NCBI GenBank assembly: GCA_003049485.1
Contig: PYST01000016.1
Span: 167,916-231,915, forward strand
Direction of reading: 5' to 3'
Length of the DNA: 64,000 bases
DNA from: Ophioceras dolichostomum
Lineage: Eukaryota; Ascomycota; Sordariomycetes; Magnaporthales; Ophioceraceae
The notes below the pieces were generated by a model. The model did no database searches. It saw only the letters and a program-made list of their open reading frames with translations, and was not told the origin of the DNA. Every line of letters starts with the position of its first letter. Position 1 is the stretch's first letter. This document shows, piece by piece, positions 9,826 to 20,962 of this stretch. The translations under genes were made by a program, and so were the position numbers.

Positions 9826-12800
9826 TCACAGCACATACCCCCCATTCCCCAGACAAGCCCACTCCCTCACCCCCGCGCTCTCCTCCAGCTCGACGCACCA
9901 CCACAGCACCTCCTTCGCCCTGTCCAGCTGCCCGCTCTCCTCGTACGCCCTCGCGAGCGCGAACCACGCCTCCGAGTTGTTCCACGCCGTCCCCAGCTTC
10001 GTCAGGCCCGACAGCAGCGCGTACGCGCGGTCCCTCGCCGCCAGCCGGTCCGCCTCCGGCAGCGACGACGCCTTGTAGGGCGGGGGCAGCTCCGCTCCTC
10101 CACCGCCTGTTGCGGCGCCGGTTGGTGGTGGTGGTGACTCTGGGTCCGCCGCCGACGTGGTGGAAGAATTGGCCGACGATGATAATAATAAGCCTTTGTC
10201 GCGGCCGCCGCCGCGTGATCCTTTTTTCGCTTTGCTGTTGGAGCGCCCGAAGCCGAGCGGCTCTGAGGGGAGCGGTGAGGGCTCGATTCTTCTCGAAACG
10301 GTTGCACCGTTTGTCGCGAGCGTGATGGTTTCGCCCAGATCGTTGCTGACCGGGATCTCCTTCGTCGACTCGGTCGAGAGGGCCGGGGTGCCGCCGGTGA
10401 GGTTCAAGCCGGGGATTGGAGGTGGGGGAGGCAGCTTCTCGGTGTATATGTCAAGGAGAATGTTGGAGAGGCCAACGATGGCAACTGGGTGGTTGGGGAA
10501 ATGAGTCAGGGCCGACTCAAAGTCGGAGCGAGCTGAGTAGGGAACGCCCTTGGCCACATCAAGGTTGCCCATCTATTTTGTTTCGGTAGTAGATTCGCGT
10601 CAGCAACCATGTCCAGGGACATTTAAAAAAACGAAATTAGAAGCCACGGAAATACTGACCTCTGCCCAGACATCACCCCAAAGTTCCTCGATGCTCTTAC
10701 TGTTCGCCCAACCAGGCTCACCGAGCGACATAGACGCGTTCTTGGTGGCCTCCGACTCGAGGCCCTGGACCAGGCGCTGCGCCTCCGCGACGGCGGCCTT
10801 AGCATCCTCGTAGAGCGCCGCCCGGCGGTAGAACCCGGCAATCATGAGCCAGACCCTGACGAGGATCGCCCCGCGTCGCCGCTGCTCATGCGCCGTCGGG
10901 AACTGCACCAGCGGCAGCAGCCTAGAGTTGAACTCGATCGAGGCACCCCCGGCTGCGGAGACCTCGGCCGCGAAGTCCGAGTGGCTGCCGCCGCCCAGGC
11001 CAGGCGAAACCGGGTGCAAGCCCTTGCCGGACGAGGCGACCGAGCCGGTGTGCGAGATGGTCCGCGCAAGCGACACGGGCGGGCCGGCTGAGGGCGACCG
11101 CTTGCCTGGAGTGGCGGCGAAGAAGTCGATCGCCGACGAAGGCGCATCGCCCATGGGCGTGAAGTAGCTCTCGCCGTCCACAACTGTGGCCTGGGGCTGC
11201 AGTGGTGCCGGCCCAAGACTTGCGGCGCGACGGCGTGAGGCGGCACTGCTGTCCCTCTTACGCAGGCTGTGTCGTTTACCGGACTGACTCCTTCGCCTAT
11301 CGGAGATGGTGGCCGATTTGCGCGACTGGCGTGCGTCTGACGTAGTGCCGTTTTCGTATGTGATCTGTATCGTAGGCGCATGGCTGCTGGCCACAGTCTG
11401 CATCGTTTGAGGCCGCGAGTCGATGGTGGTCAGCGTTGTCTGCTTCGTGACTGGTCGTCGGGACCTTTCCGACCGACTCCCAAAAATGCTGCCCTTGATG
11501 CTGCGAATGGTCCCCGCCGAGCTCTTGGGAACCTCCCGTAGTGTTTCTGACGGAGTTGCTGAGAGCCCCTTGGTTTGTACGTTCCCGAACAGTCGAGTGA
11601 AAAGGCTCAGGAGCTCCAAGCTAGCATTGACCGCAACCTTGGGCCCTTCCAACAGCTCGACAAGAGCCAGTTGCGTCATCTTAACCTCCAGGATACCCTC
11701 CTTTTCAAAGTCATCCATCTCGTCCACAAGGCCCCTTCCAGAGGCTTCGTCATCCCTCTCGGGCTTGGCCTCGGCCTCGTTCAGGTGGTCACTCCGAAAC
11801 ACGTTCTCGGTGCCGAAGAGCACCGAAGGGTGCTGGAACTGCTCAAAAGCACCCTCGCAGGCTCGCGCAGCAAGCACGAAGTCCTGCCGGGCACTCAGCA
11901 ATAGAGACAAGAGGTGCCAGACAGGGATCAGTGACCTCTGCTGCCAACAGGCCCCGTTATAGAGGTCCGCCTGTTCGACGCCGTTGGTCTTACCAAGGAG
12001 CAGGGCCGTCTTGGCCAGCTCGATTGCCGAAGACAGCTCCCTCTGCTCAGCCAGTAGTGTGCCCAGCGCGAAGACGCTCCTGACGTCGCCCAAGGACCCC
12101 AGGTCTGCCGATAGCGACTTCTTGAAGCATCGTATCGCCTTGAGCTGGATCTCCCCCCTTGCAGCCGAGTCGTACGTCATCCGAGCCCACTGAGCATGTG
12201 CTAGCCCGATGGCCTGCCACGAACGGGCGAGGACTTTGGGAGGGACCACCTCGCCAACCGCGCTCACGGCGCTCTCATCTTCCCTCAGAGGACTGATGGA
12301 CTCGCTCTGTCCCGACTGAGCGAACGGCGTCTTCCCCACGAAGTCTTCCAGCTCCGCCGCCAGGTCTCTTGCCTGCTCGGCGGCTTCTCGGTGGCCGTAC
12401 CTGCAAAGCACGGCGATGCACGTACACATGGTCTCGAGGACCGTGGCCTCGGGGTCCAGGCTCGGCTCTTGGTGGCCAGTTTTCTGTACTCTCGCCTTGC
12501 CCTTCTTGACGAGCTCCAAATACGAGCCGAACGCCTTCAGGGCCAGATCAAACTCGGCGACGGCCACGTGGACCACAAAAAGGTTCCGCAAGATCGCGGT
12601 CGAGTGGTACGTCTTCATGGAACAGCGGTAGAGCGTCTCGAGGACTCCGCGGCTCATGGATTCCCTCCCGCCGGATCCCAGGTCATGCTCGCGCCAGCCC
12701 CGTCCGCACAGGATGCCCCAGTTCTGGGCGAGCAGCCGTACGAACTCCTCGACCTCCTCCCTTTCCTCATCCGCCCGCGGGAACTCGGTCTCGTTGAGCA

Positions 12801-13950
12801 GTAGCACCTCGTACGCGACCTCGACTTTCTTCAGTTCCGCCCGAAGCTGGCTCCTAGCCGATGAATCAGTAGACCCCGGGGCGATGAAGCCGGTGGGGAA
12901 AGGCAGATCACGCTCCACGATGACTGACAATGCTGAGTAGTACTGGCCCCATATCTCACGGCGTGGAACGGAGCCGCGGAAGCCGAAGCCGCCTGCGACG
13001 GGGGCGCCTTTCGGGCCCTCCCAGTACCTGGCCCACGACCGGAAGCAGGCCAGACTGGCTGGGTCGTCCAAGCTGGCCTTGCCCTTCTCAAGGGAGTGGC
13101 TGAAGAGCATACAGAATTCGGTCAGGAACAGCTCCGACCAGTACCTCAGCTGCTTGCCGGATTCCTGGTAGGACCAAGACGTAGGCAGTGGTGGGATGCC
13201 GCCCCTGAACACGAGCAGCGCCTCGGCCCCGTTGCCGTTGCGAGCGAGACAGTTGGCGACCAGGTACGCTGCCTTGATGGCACATACCCTTGTCCACTCG
13301 GAGGCCGAGGCGGCGCCCCCGTTCGACTCCTCGAAACCCTTTGGCAGTCGGATGGACGCGAGGTTGTACTCCCCGACGACCCAGTGCAACCAACCGACAC
13401 AGACCTGGGCCTGGAACCTGTCCTCCGGGTATGACTCCTCGCCGTCGATGGCGGTCAGCAGCTTCGGCAGCTGGCTGGAGACCTCAAGGTCCTTCGCGGA
13501 CATGGCGGTGACCGGCCTCGTAGCGGGCGAGACGTTTCGGGAGTTCTTCTCGATGGAGCATTCGATCTCGGCAGTCAGGGCAAGACCTAGAGTAGGGGAC
13601 CGAAGGGCAACGGTGGGTGAGATGGGTCAGTCACAGCCTCAAACACAAGCAAATCTCCGGGTTCGTGGGGCACCATTGTCTGATCAAGGGGGGTCGCAAG
13701 GGAGGAAGAGGTGGTCTTTCGTACATGCTCGGTCTGGCGCATGCTTTCGCACTTTGCGGACCAGCTCTGGGACGTCGTCCCAGTTCCCCTGGCTACGAGC
13801 ATTGTCGAGCTGCTGCACATAGTGGGCGGCTTTCTGCTGCACGTGGCGCGGCACAAAACGGTGGCGATGTGTCGTTAGCAAGCTGGGATTCGAACCCGCT
13901 TTCGCGGAAGTTGCTGTGACGGCTGCAGCACTCAGATCGCTTACACTCAT
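9826..13950 (-). CDS. ypp1: YPP1/TTC7-like scaffold of the plasma-membrane PI4-kinase complex
   Basis: Large alpha-solenoid (TPR) protein. In yeast Ypp1 bridges Stt4 PI4-kinase and Efr3 at plasma-membrane patches; the animal counterpart is TTC7. Three exons on the minus strand are 13950-13725, 13586-10660 and 10572-9826, with introns GTACGA...TAG (split codon restored as RACLALTAEIECSIEKN) and GTCAGT...TAG. They give about 1299 residues. The first exon encodes FVPRHVQQKAAHYVQQLDNARSQGNWDDVPEL, a conserved N-terminal helix pair. TPR-like helices fill residues 100-760. A Ser/Arg-rich disordered insert, roughly residues 770-960, contains short basic clusters. The last exon resumes TPR (DFESALTHFPNHPVAIVGLSN) after a 14-bp-scale junction, has a Pro loop, and ends LDRAKEVLWWCVELE...GGYVL. 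It is divergent from RIX1. The complex assignment comes from family knowledge. Confidence 0.85.
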
Positions 13951-15042
13951 GGCGTCTTTGGTATTTCAACCTCGAAATCAAACGAGCGGTCGGGGAGAAA
14001 CCCAGAAGAGAGGAATGGGCGGGATGAGAGGCAGAGAACACTAGCTGCTGCTCTCGAGAATGGCGGTGGGGAGCGGTGAGGAGGAGCCGTCGTCGTTAGG
14101 AAGGAGAGAGGGAAGGGAGGCCTCGGTCGATGCTATGATTGCATCTCGCTTTCCTTTAAGTTCTGTTGGGATACGTGTGTGTTTGTGGAAAGCAATGACG
14201 ACGGGACGTTCCGGGAACGAGGCCGGCAGTCACGAATCTTCCACCAGATCAATTGCTGCTCTTCTCTCTGTCTCTATCTCTCGGGAGTCTGCAGGTACGA
14301 TAAGTGCACATACATAAAGAGCGGCCGGGAAGAAAAGGAACACCGGGTTGTTTATGACAGCACCATCTGCTCAGAAAAAAAGTGTCGACGTCCAATGAAA
14401 TGTGCAGGTAATCCTAGCGACAATGACGGCGCCACTTCTGATGCCGCCAACGAACCGGGGGGGCAAGCTGAGGTTATGACGGCTGGGTCGCGGTCTCTAA
14501 CGATCATGCCTGAGGACCCACTGAAACCCCCTGTAGCATCCCGCCTCAGGGCCTGAGATCTCGACCAGTAGGGCATTTAAAGCGCCACATTTATCGCCAG
14601 ACCCAAGCCACTTTTGTGCCGTTGTGAGAGTTTACATATGTGGAAAATTTCACCACCCACCATCATCATCAATAACATCATGACAATCATCATCAACCCC
14701 GAGCATCATTCCGCCTCTGGCCATTGGGGGACATATCCTGAACCCTATCGTGTGCTCTTTTATTAGGAGCACTTCTCAGATTTCAGTTTCTCAGGAAAAC
14801 CGGCCCATTGCGGCCCGTGGCCCGCGAATAACGCACAAGCACGGCTGAACAACACGCTAACATGCCGAGAGCTCTGGATCTTTTATGTGTGGTGTAAAAG
14901 TTTGAGATCGGGTGTGAGCAATCGGGATTGTAGCATTTCCTGTTAGGTCATCCATAAGCCTAACAGTGAAACAAAACCCTTGAGGACAGAAAGAAACATC
15001 ATACTTCCACCACGTCAGTCTAAAAGACTGTACTTTAAAAGG
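13951..15042. other. divergent promoter region between YPP1 and RIX1
   Basis: About 1.1 kb between the two start codons. It contains a run of CATCATCATCATCAATAACATCATGACAATCAT-type trinucleotides near 14661-14700 and no convincing open frame. Both genes probably draw their promoters from here. Confidence 0.5.
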
Positions 15043-17652
15043 ATGGCAGCACATCCGGATCTGCGGGTGTTGTGCCGGAAACTCACCTCAACCGCACCCG
15101 ACGACCTTCTAAGTGTGTGTCCGAGCTTGGTGAACCATGTGCTTCGATGTGGCAGCAGCCTCTCCGCCGCTGCGGCTGAGCAACGGCAACAGAATAAGCA
15201 GCCCAAGGACACTGCTGCTGTTGCCGCCGCCGCCGCCGCAAACGAGACGCCGTTGTTGGTGCACAAGCTCAAGACGCACATCAACACATTACTAAATGGC
15301 AGGACACCGGCTAGCCGGTTTGCTGGGTTGGTGCTGGCTAAATCTGTCATCGATGTTGGTGGGTGGGAGTGCCTGAGGACTTCAGAGCCCTGGGTGCGCG
15401 GACTCTTGTCCATTCTCCAGGTACATATAGCCCCTTGTTGCCCCTGTTCGTTTCCGCCATGGTGGTAGCGTCCTAGTCACGTAACAACGACATCGAAGTA
15501 ACGCCAATAATGCCCTGACTGACTGACGTTATATTTCCAGAAACCGGATCCAATCTCCTCCAAAGAGCTTTGTGTCGTAGCCCTGACAAAGATCTACTCC
15601 CTGCTTCAGGAGTATCCCACCCTGGTGAGGGAAATAGCAACCCCAACGGTTCCTACCTTCGTCACGGCGTGCCTCCAGCTGCTGAAGCCCCCAGCTCCCA
15701 GTAAGCCCGCAAGAGTGACCACAGACTTTGTCGAGACGGCGCTGAGTGCCCTTTCGGTTCTGTTCCCGCTCTATCCCACCACCATCCGGCCCTTCACGGG
15801 CCAGATCAGGGCCATCGTCCGGCCGTACTTGGCACCTACCTCGTCGGACCCGGCGTCAGTGCCTCATAGTCTGAGGCGCTGCTCCCGTCGGCTGGCCGTT
15901 CTGCTGCATCATACCGCCCCGAAGAGCACTCACGCCGAGGAGTGGTCAAAACATCTTGACTCCCTCATCAGGGATGGCCACAGCACCGCCGATCAGGTAT
16001 TTCGCGCAGTGCAGGAGTCTTGGGAGCCTTCTTCAACATTCGCTCGGGGCAACGTCTCCTCTGACGGTGAACCTCACGGAGGAGGCGCTCTCCTAGAAGA
16101 GCTGCCGGCCTGGTCAGGCCTATCAGCCGGGGCTCAGCGACTGGTCGGCCTGTTAGAGAGTATATCCGAATGCCTCGACACGCCCACCAGGTGCTCCGTC
16201 GCGCTCCCCATTGCGGCCCTGACCGACCTGGCGTCGCGAATCCTCCTCGTGATGCCTCCACCGCCCGGAGTCCAGGAACGCGATCTGCGCGAGATGCTCT
16301 TGAACCCAAGCATCGGCCGCGAGGAGAAAGATGAGCTGTGGAGTGCCCTACACGAGATCCATGTCGCTGTCGTGCGGCTCCTGACTGCTCTGGTACTGCG
16401 ACTGGACAGCAATGCGCTGCCTTTAGCATCGGATTTGCTGGATCAAGCCGTCAGAGCGCTGACCTCGGGTGGGAGCGTTGACTCCAATAATCCCCCCCTT
16501 GCCCCAGCTCTGACGAGGGAAACCACGTTTGTCCTGATACGCGAGCTGCTGGTGATCTGCGGCCCGACGCTGCCGAAGATTTCGGTCGACTCACTGGGTC
16601 CCGTCATCCACACCTGCTCCCGCGACCTGCTGGCCGCAAGCGGTTTCTTGCCCGAGGAAAGGACCCTATCGGACCCATCTCAAGGCGCGTCCAAGAACGG
16701 AACAAGGCCAAACGGCGGAACCGGAGGCGCACTTGCCAACGCAGACCTCTTCCTGCCTCCTACTGCCACGAGCAAGGACTCGTCGCCAGGCTCTGCTGCT
16801 GCTCGTCGAGCGGCTCGCATCCCGCTCGAGCCCAGCCACATGGCCGCCGCAGAGGCCCTGCTCGAGGCCCTGCTCTCCCTCGTACCCCAGGCGCACCTCA
16901 AGAAGGCGGACCGCGCCCTGCTAGACCGCACCGCCATCCTCTCGCGCAACAAGGCCGCCATGGTAGCCAGCGTGCTGCACCCGTACATGGACAGGAGCGG
17001 CCGGTTGTTCGCCAACACGATGCCCTTCCTCGTGCGGCAGTTCCCGCACGACGCCGACGTCGAGATACTCCGGACAAACCTGCGCACGAAGCCGCAGTAT
17101 TATGGAAACGTGTTCGCCTCCTCCTCTCGGGGTACCGCTACCGACGACAAAGATGAAGATGATAAGGATGAGGAGGACGGTGCGCCTGTGGGGGAGGACG
17201 CCAACGTCTCCGTCGTGACTGCGCTCCGCAGCGAGCGCAGAGGTGACAGCGCACAACAAGCTGCTGGCTTTCCCTCTCATGGCGACGCTGCCGCGGGCGG
17301 TTTTGCGAGACACTTTGAGAGCTCGCGTATGGAGGAGGTCGACAAAGAAAAGCTCGACGCACCGTCGTCCGGTCATGCCACGGCTCCGTTCGTGCCCCTG
17401 ACGCTGAAGCGCAAGATAGAAGAAAACACAGAGGAAAGTGTCGTCGTGGTACCTTCCAAAAGACAGGACAAAGGGAAATCGCCCGAGCTGGAGGACGACG
17501 CGGGAGAGCGGACCATCGAAGTCGCCGTGGATGATGCTGGTGACGGCGATGGCGACGGCGGCAGCGGCAGCGATAGTGACGAGAGCGTACATCTCCAGAT
17601 GGTGCTCGACGATGATGAAGATGAAGAAGAGGACGATGATAGTGAGCAGTGA
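15043..17652 (+). CDS. rix1: pre-rRNA-processing protein RIX1 (PELP1 family)
   Basis: RIX1 forms the Rix1-Ipi1-Ipi3 subcomplex that binds late nucleolar and nucleoplasmic pre-60S particles with the AAA-ATPase Rea1 and promotes ITS2 processing. There are two exons, 15043-15420 and 15541-17652, and a GTACAT...CAG intron at phase 0, giving about 829 residues. The RIX1 domain covers the first half: LLVHKLKTHINTLLNG, ASRFAGLVLAKSVIDVGGW, WVRGLLSILQ, then ELCVVALTKIYSLLQEYPTLVREIATPTVPTF across the splice. The remaining helices extend to about residue 650. The C-terminus is disordered with basic patches (KRKIEEN, SKRQDKGK) and ends in a strongly acidic Asp/Glu tail, as in other fungal RIX1 proteins. 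The ATG at 15043 (AGGATGG) is chosen because upstream frame sequence lacks similarity. Confidence 0.9.
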
Positions 17653-18465
17653 ACTCCGAGTTATAGAGACGGAGAGTTGCTACTTTTTTTCGACTATTGC
17701 CCTTCTCTTTGATTGTCCATCCTTATTTCTCTTCCCGATATATACTATATATCCGAGAAGGCTGGTATCTCTCTCTCTGTTAAGTCAGGACGCAAGAAAA
17801 GCAATGTGAAAGCAAGAGGCATCATCTTTTCATGGTAGATCTCCTTCTCCAGCCAGACTCCTCAAGGGTATTCCATTTCCAGTCCAATCTCATTTCCACT
17901 TTGCTGTCGCGATTGCGAAATTCCGGCCCATATCTACCTCCCTAAGTAAAGCAGGTGTACCTCCGTGTATGCTCCTTATCTGTTGTAGATGTGCATTGCA
18001 GTGCCGCCAGATCCTCAGCGAAGCCTCTCAAATTCCCATCTCCCATCTTCCTTCCCCACGACATTGACAAAAAAATGCATGCCATTATTTAGAAAAGAAG
18101 AAAATAATAATAGCAATTAGAACAAGCTTCAGTGCAAATTCCGGGTCATTGCGGAGCTTCTTCCGCTCCCGCATAAATGCAATGAAGACTACCTATCTAT
18201 CCCCATAGAGGCAAAGACCTGGCTGTTGAAATGAGAAAATGGCGTATGAAAGATGGGCTCAAAGTAGGGGAAAGAAAAGGATACCGAGAGCAGGAGGAGG
18301 ACGAGGAAGATGACGAGGTTGAGGATGAGGGGAAGACGTAAGAGGGGAGCTCGGCCGAGGTGCCAATTGAGTAGATAGAATACCTAGGTAGGTACCTACC
18401 CACAGTCTTCCTCTCGTCGGACTCAACCCCCTAACCCCCTAACCCTCAATCCCTACTCCTACCCC
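17653..18465. other. convergent 3' spacer, 813 bp
   Basis: Lies between the stops of RIX1 (+) and the WW protein (-). It is A/T- and T/C-rich. It includes a TACCTAGGTAGGTACCTACC element near 18381-18400 and telomere-like C3-5TAA units near 18427-18447. No gene is seen. Confidence 0.5.
18381..18400. repeat. TACCTAGGTA-type tetranucleotide palindrome
   Basis: Short CCTA/TAGG inverted element. Close relatives occur in other spacers of the window (about 2994, 22418, 24570, 25518, 27124, 28408, 30606, 62058). Confidence 0.7.
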
Positions 18466-19467
18466 TCAGTCCCTCAACCACGCCCTCCTCTTCTCCTCTT
18501 TCTTCGCCTTCCTCTTCTCCTTGTACGCCTTCAGCTCGCCCTTGGTCAGCCTCTTGCACGCGCGCTCGGCCTTGAGGCTGCGGCCGTCGTGCGAGTTCGC
18601 CGCGGCGTCGACGTCGAAGAACGCGTTGAGCTGGCGCCGCGACTTGGCCTCGTCGCCGTGCCACTGCGGCCCCTGGTCCGGCCGCTGATGCTGCTGGCCC
18701 GTGAGGCGGTTGAAGTAGTGGCGGCCACCCGACTGGTACAGGTGTTCGTGGTCGGGCGCCCCTGGTGGTGGCACCAGGCCATCGGAGAAAGTAGCGGTAG
18801 CCGCCTCGCCGCCGGAGTCCGCGTCTGCCCCGTCCGCCGCCCCCGCCCCCGCCGCACCTTTTGCGTACCACGCGTTCGGGTCGTAGTCGCCGTGGATCGC
18901 GGGGTTGTAGCCGCCCGCGACGGTGGGGGGTGGTGGTGGCGGGAGGGGAGCAGGCGCCGCGGTGGTGGGTGCTGTGGTTCCGGGGGCGGCAGGCTGTGCG
19001 GCGGCGGCTTGCGCTTCCCGGGGAGATACGCGCGGATTCTCCCAGGTTGTCTGGCCTGTGAAGCGGTTGTAGAAGAAGTACGCCTGGCTGGTCGCGTCCC
19101 ACTGGAAGTCCCAGCCGTCGTCTTCGGGCTGCGGGGCAGGTTCGCTCGGGAGCGGGGGTGGCGGCGCGTCTTTGGGTTCTGCGGCAGCGGCTTCGGGGTC
19201 GGCTTTGTCTTTCGTCGTAGATGGCGGTGATGAGGGGGGACGTGACAATGATGGCGATATGATCTCCCCTTCTTCTTGTTCTTCTTCTTCTTCGTTGAGT
19301 TGTGATTGCAACGCCGGTTTCGTCGGCTCAGCAAAAGCTTCATCTTCGCGGGACTGGACTTCGGTCCCGTCTAGCGTGTGCGTGGAATCTTCCCCCTCAG
19401 CCGGCCGCCACGTTGGCTCGGCAGTCGCTGGGTCTGTTGCGGCTTGGGTGCCGCTCGGTGAGGCCAT
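18466..19467 (-). CDS. WW-domain protein, function unknown
   Basis: Single exon of 333 residues with an acidic Ala/Pro-rich N-terminus. One standard WW domain lies near residues 115-147: DDGWDFQWDATSQAYFFYN followed by FTGQTTWENP. Both tryptophans, the aromatic pair and the closing proline are present, so binding to proline-rich ligands is likely. A second, degenerate WW-like motif (GGRHYFNRLTGQQHQRP) occurs near residues 245-262 but lacks the second Trp. Between them are Pro/Ala linkers. The C-terminus (RQLNAFFDVDAAANSH, then a Lys/Arg/Glu helix ending KEEKRRAWLRD) looks like a conserved coiled or RNA-associated tail. I cannot name an orthologue. A role in splicing or transcription is only a guess from similar fungal WW proteins. 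Confidence 0.8.
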   Translation of the reverse strand: MASPSGTQAATDPATAEPTWRPAEGEDSTHTLDGTEVQSREDEAFAEPTKPALQSQLNEEEEEQEEGEIISPSLSRPPSSPPSTTKDKADPEAAAAEPKDAPPPPLPSEPAPQPEDDGWDFQWDATSQAYFFYNRFTGQTTWENPRVSPREAQAAAAQPAAPGTTAPTTAAPAPLPPPPPPTVAGGYNPAIHGDYDPNAWYAKGAAGAGAADGADADSGGEAATATFSDGLVPPPGAPDHEHLYQSGGRHYFNRLTGQQHQRPDQGPQWHGDEAKSRRQLNAFFDVDAAANSHDGRSLKAERACKRLTKGELKAYKEKRKAKKEEKRRAWLRD

Positions 19468-20962
19468 GGTAGAAGCCGCGCAAAGTCTGGCGAAACTAAA
19501 GGGTTGATCTCTAACTAAGACCGGCGACCTTGTAAAGGCCCGATTTTGGGTCGTTCCCTAGTGGCCGTATGAGTTTTTTGTTGTTACGAAGAATAGGGAA
19601 TAGGGCACGATCAGGTTAGAACCTCTGATCATGGCGATGTCTGAGATTTGGCTTGATGGCAGGGCGAGAGACTGCCGAGTCAGGAAAAGCTCTCGTTCCA
19701 CCTGGAGACCGTAGCTTCTAATATCTTGAAGGTCTGAAAGTAGGAAGTTGCAGCTGAGGTCGAGGTCGAAGAAGTGGAGGTGATGATGGAAGCCCCATTT
19801 TTTCGGGAGTTGGCAGGACAGGGGTTGCAGCAGGGGCTGAAGTGCTGAATTCACCACTCTGCATGACGCCATGTGTGGAGGACGGAAAACAACAGCCAGA
19901 AATAACATCCCGATTACCCTCAATGACACACAATCCCTTTGTTCTGATATTCCCTTTGTTTTCCCCTTCACTTTGAATCTAAGTCGTCCAGTTAGCACTT
20001 TCGCAAGTTAGTAATGTATCTTTTCCTCCCCTTCAGTTCATCCCATGTTCAGTTCCCTTCTGTTCCTGCATCATGATGGCATTGAAAGCCAGCTGAAGAA
20101 TAAAAGAGTCTCGTGGACCATAAGAGAGGCGCCGACATGCATGCGTTTTCGTGTCGTACCTCGTGTATACGAGGTGTACAGGTACAAGGTATACAAGCTG
20201 GCTTCAAAGCCTCCACGCTGTCGCGGCCAGTTAAAGTGAATAAGTGGTCGATCTTTTCAGCGAGAAACTCCCTTTCTACCACGTCTATACCTTCTACCGC
20301 CAACACCCAAGGCCGAAAGCCAGCTCAGTGGCCACAGCTTAGCTCGAGGGACTTTCTCATTCCAACTCATTTCCATACGGCAGCTCGGATAGAAGCAGAG
20401 GAGGAGGCAGCGGTCCCAAGCCCAAGCTGGCTGGTCCTCTAGTCCGATCTGGCGAGGACGGCCTCATAATTAGAGAGATCGATCGGTGAGGCCGGCTGAA
20501 AATAGCAGTGGACAGGCGACGGGTCGAGTCTTGCACGTCTCACAGATTTCTCTTCGCCCTATTTCGAGCACCGAGGGAGCTGGGGGATAGCGTGAAGCCT
20601 GTGCGGGAGAGTTCTAGACTTCACGCTTGTTTCCATCCTCTCCTTTGGCGTTGTGCTCGGTGGCTTAGTACGACCTGCTACTAGGGCATCTGTCCGAGCT
20701 GAGAGAGGCCATCGGCCAAACATCTCGTGAAGTGAGGCCGCCGTGGGATATGTTCCTAGACTGGCCTTCATATCTCTACCTCATATTGCTCCTCTTGGCC
20801 TCTTCGTCTCTACCTCCTTGTCTTTTATTTCTCTTCGCAGTCCGCGCCAGGGCATTCGGATCCCAGGACTGGCCCCTTTTACCTCAACGCTTTTCAGTTC
20901 TTGAACCTCACGCAACAGAAAGCGATATCTACACATAGGCATCAAAGGAGATCGCAACAACC
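19468..20962. other. divergent spacer between the WW protein and GH16 genes
   Basis: About 1.5 kb. Open frames here (for example minus 19558-19998) show no domain. A short hydrophobic frame at 20732-20938 lies in the probable 5' leader of the GH16 gene and could be an upstream ORF. The rest looks like promoter sequence. Confidence 0.45.

Noticed and set aside
13869..13940. tRNA-like stretch on the minus strand (GCGGGTTCGAATCCCAGC)
   Set aside because: The T-loop-like motif has only a short stem, total length is about 67 bases, no D or anticodon arm can be drawn, and it lies inside the first coding exon of YPP1.
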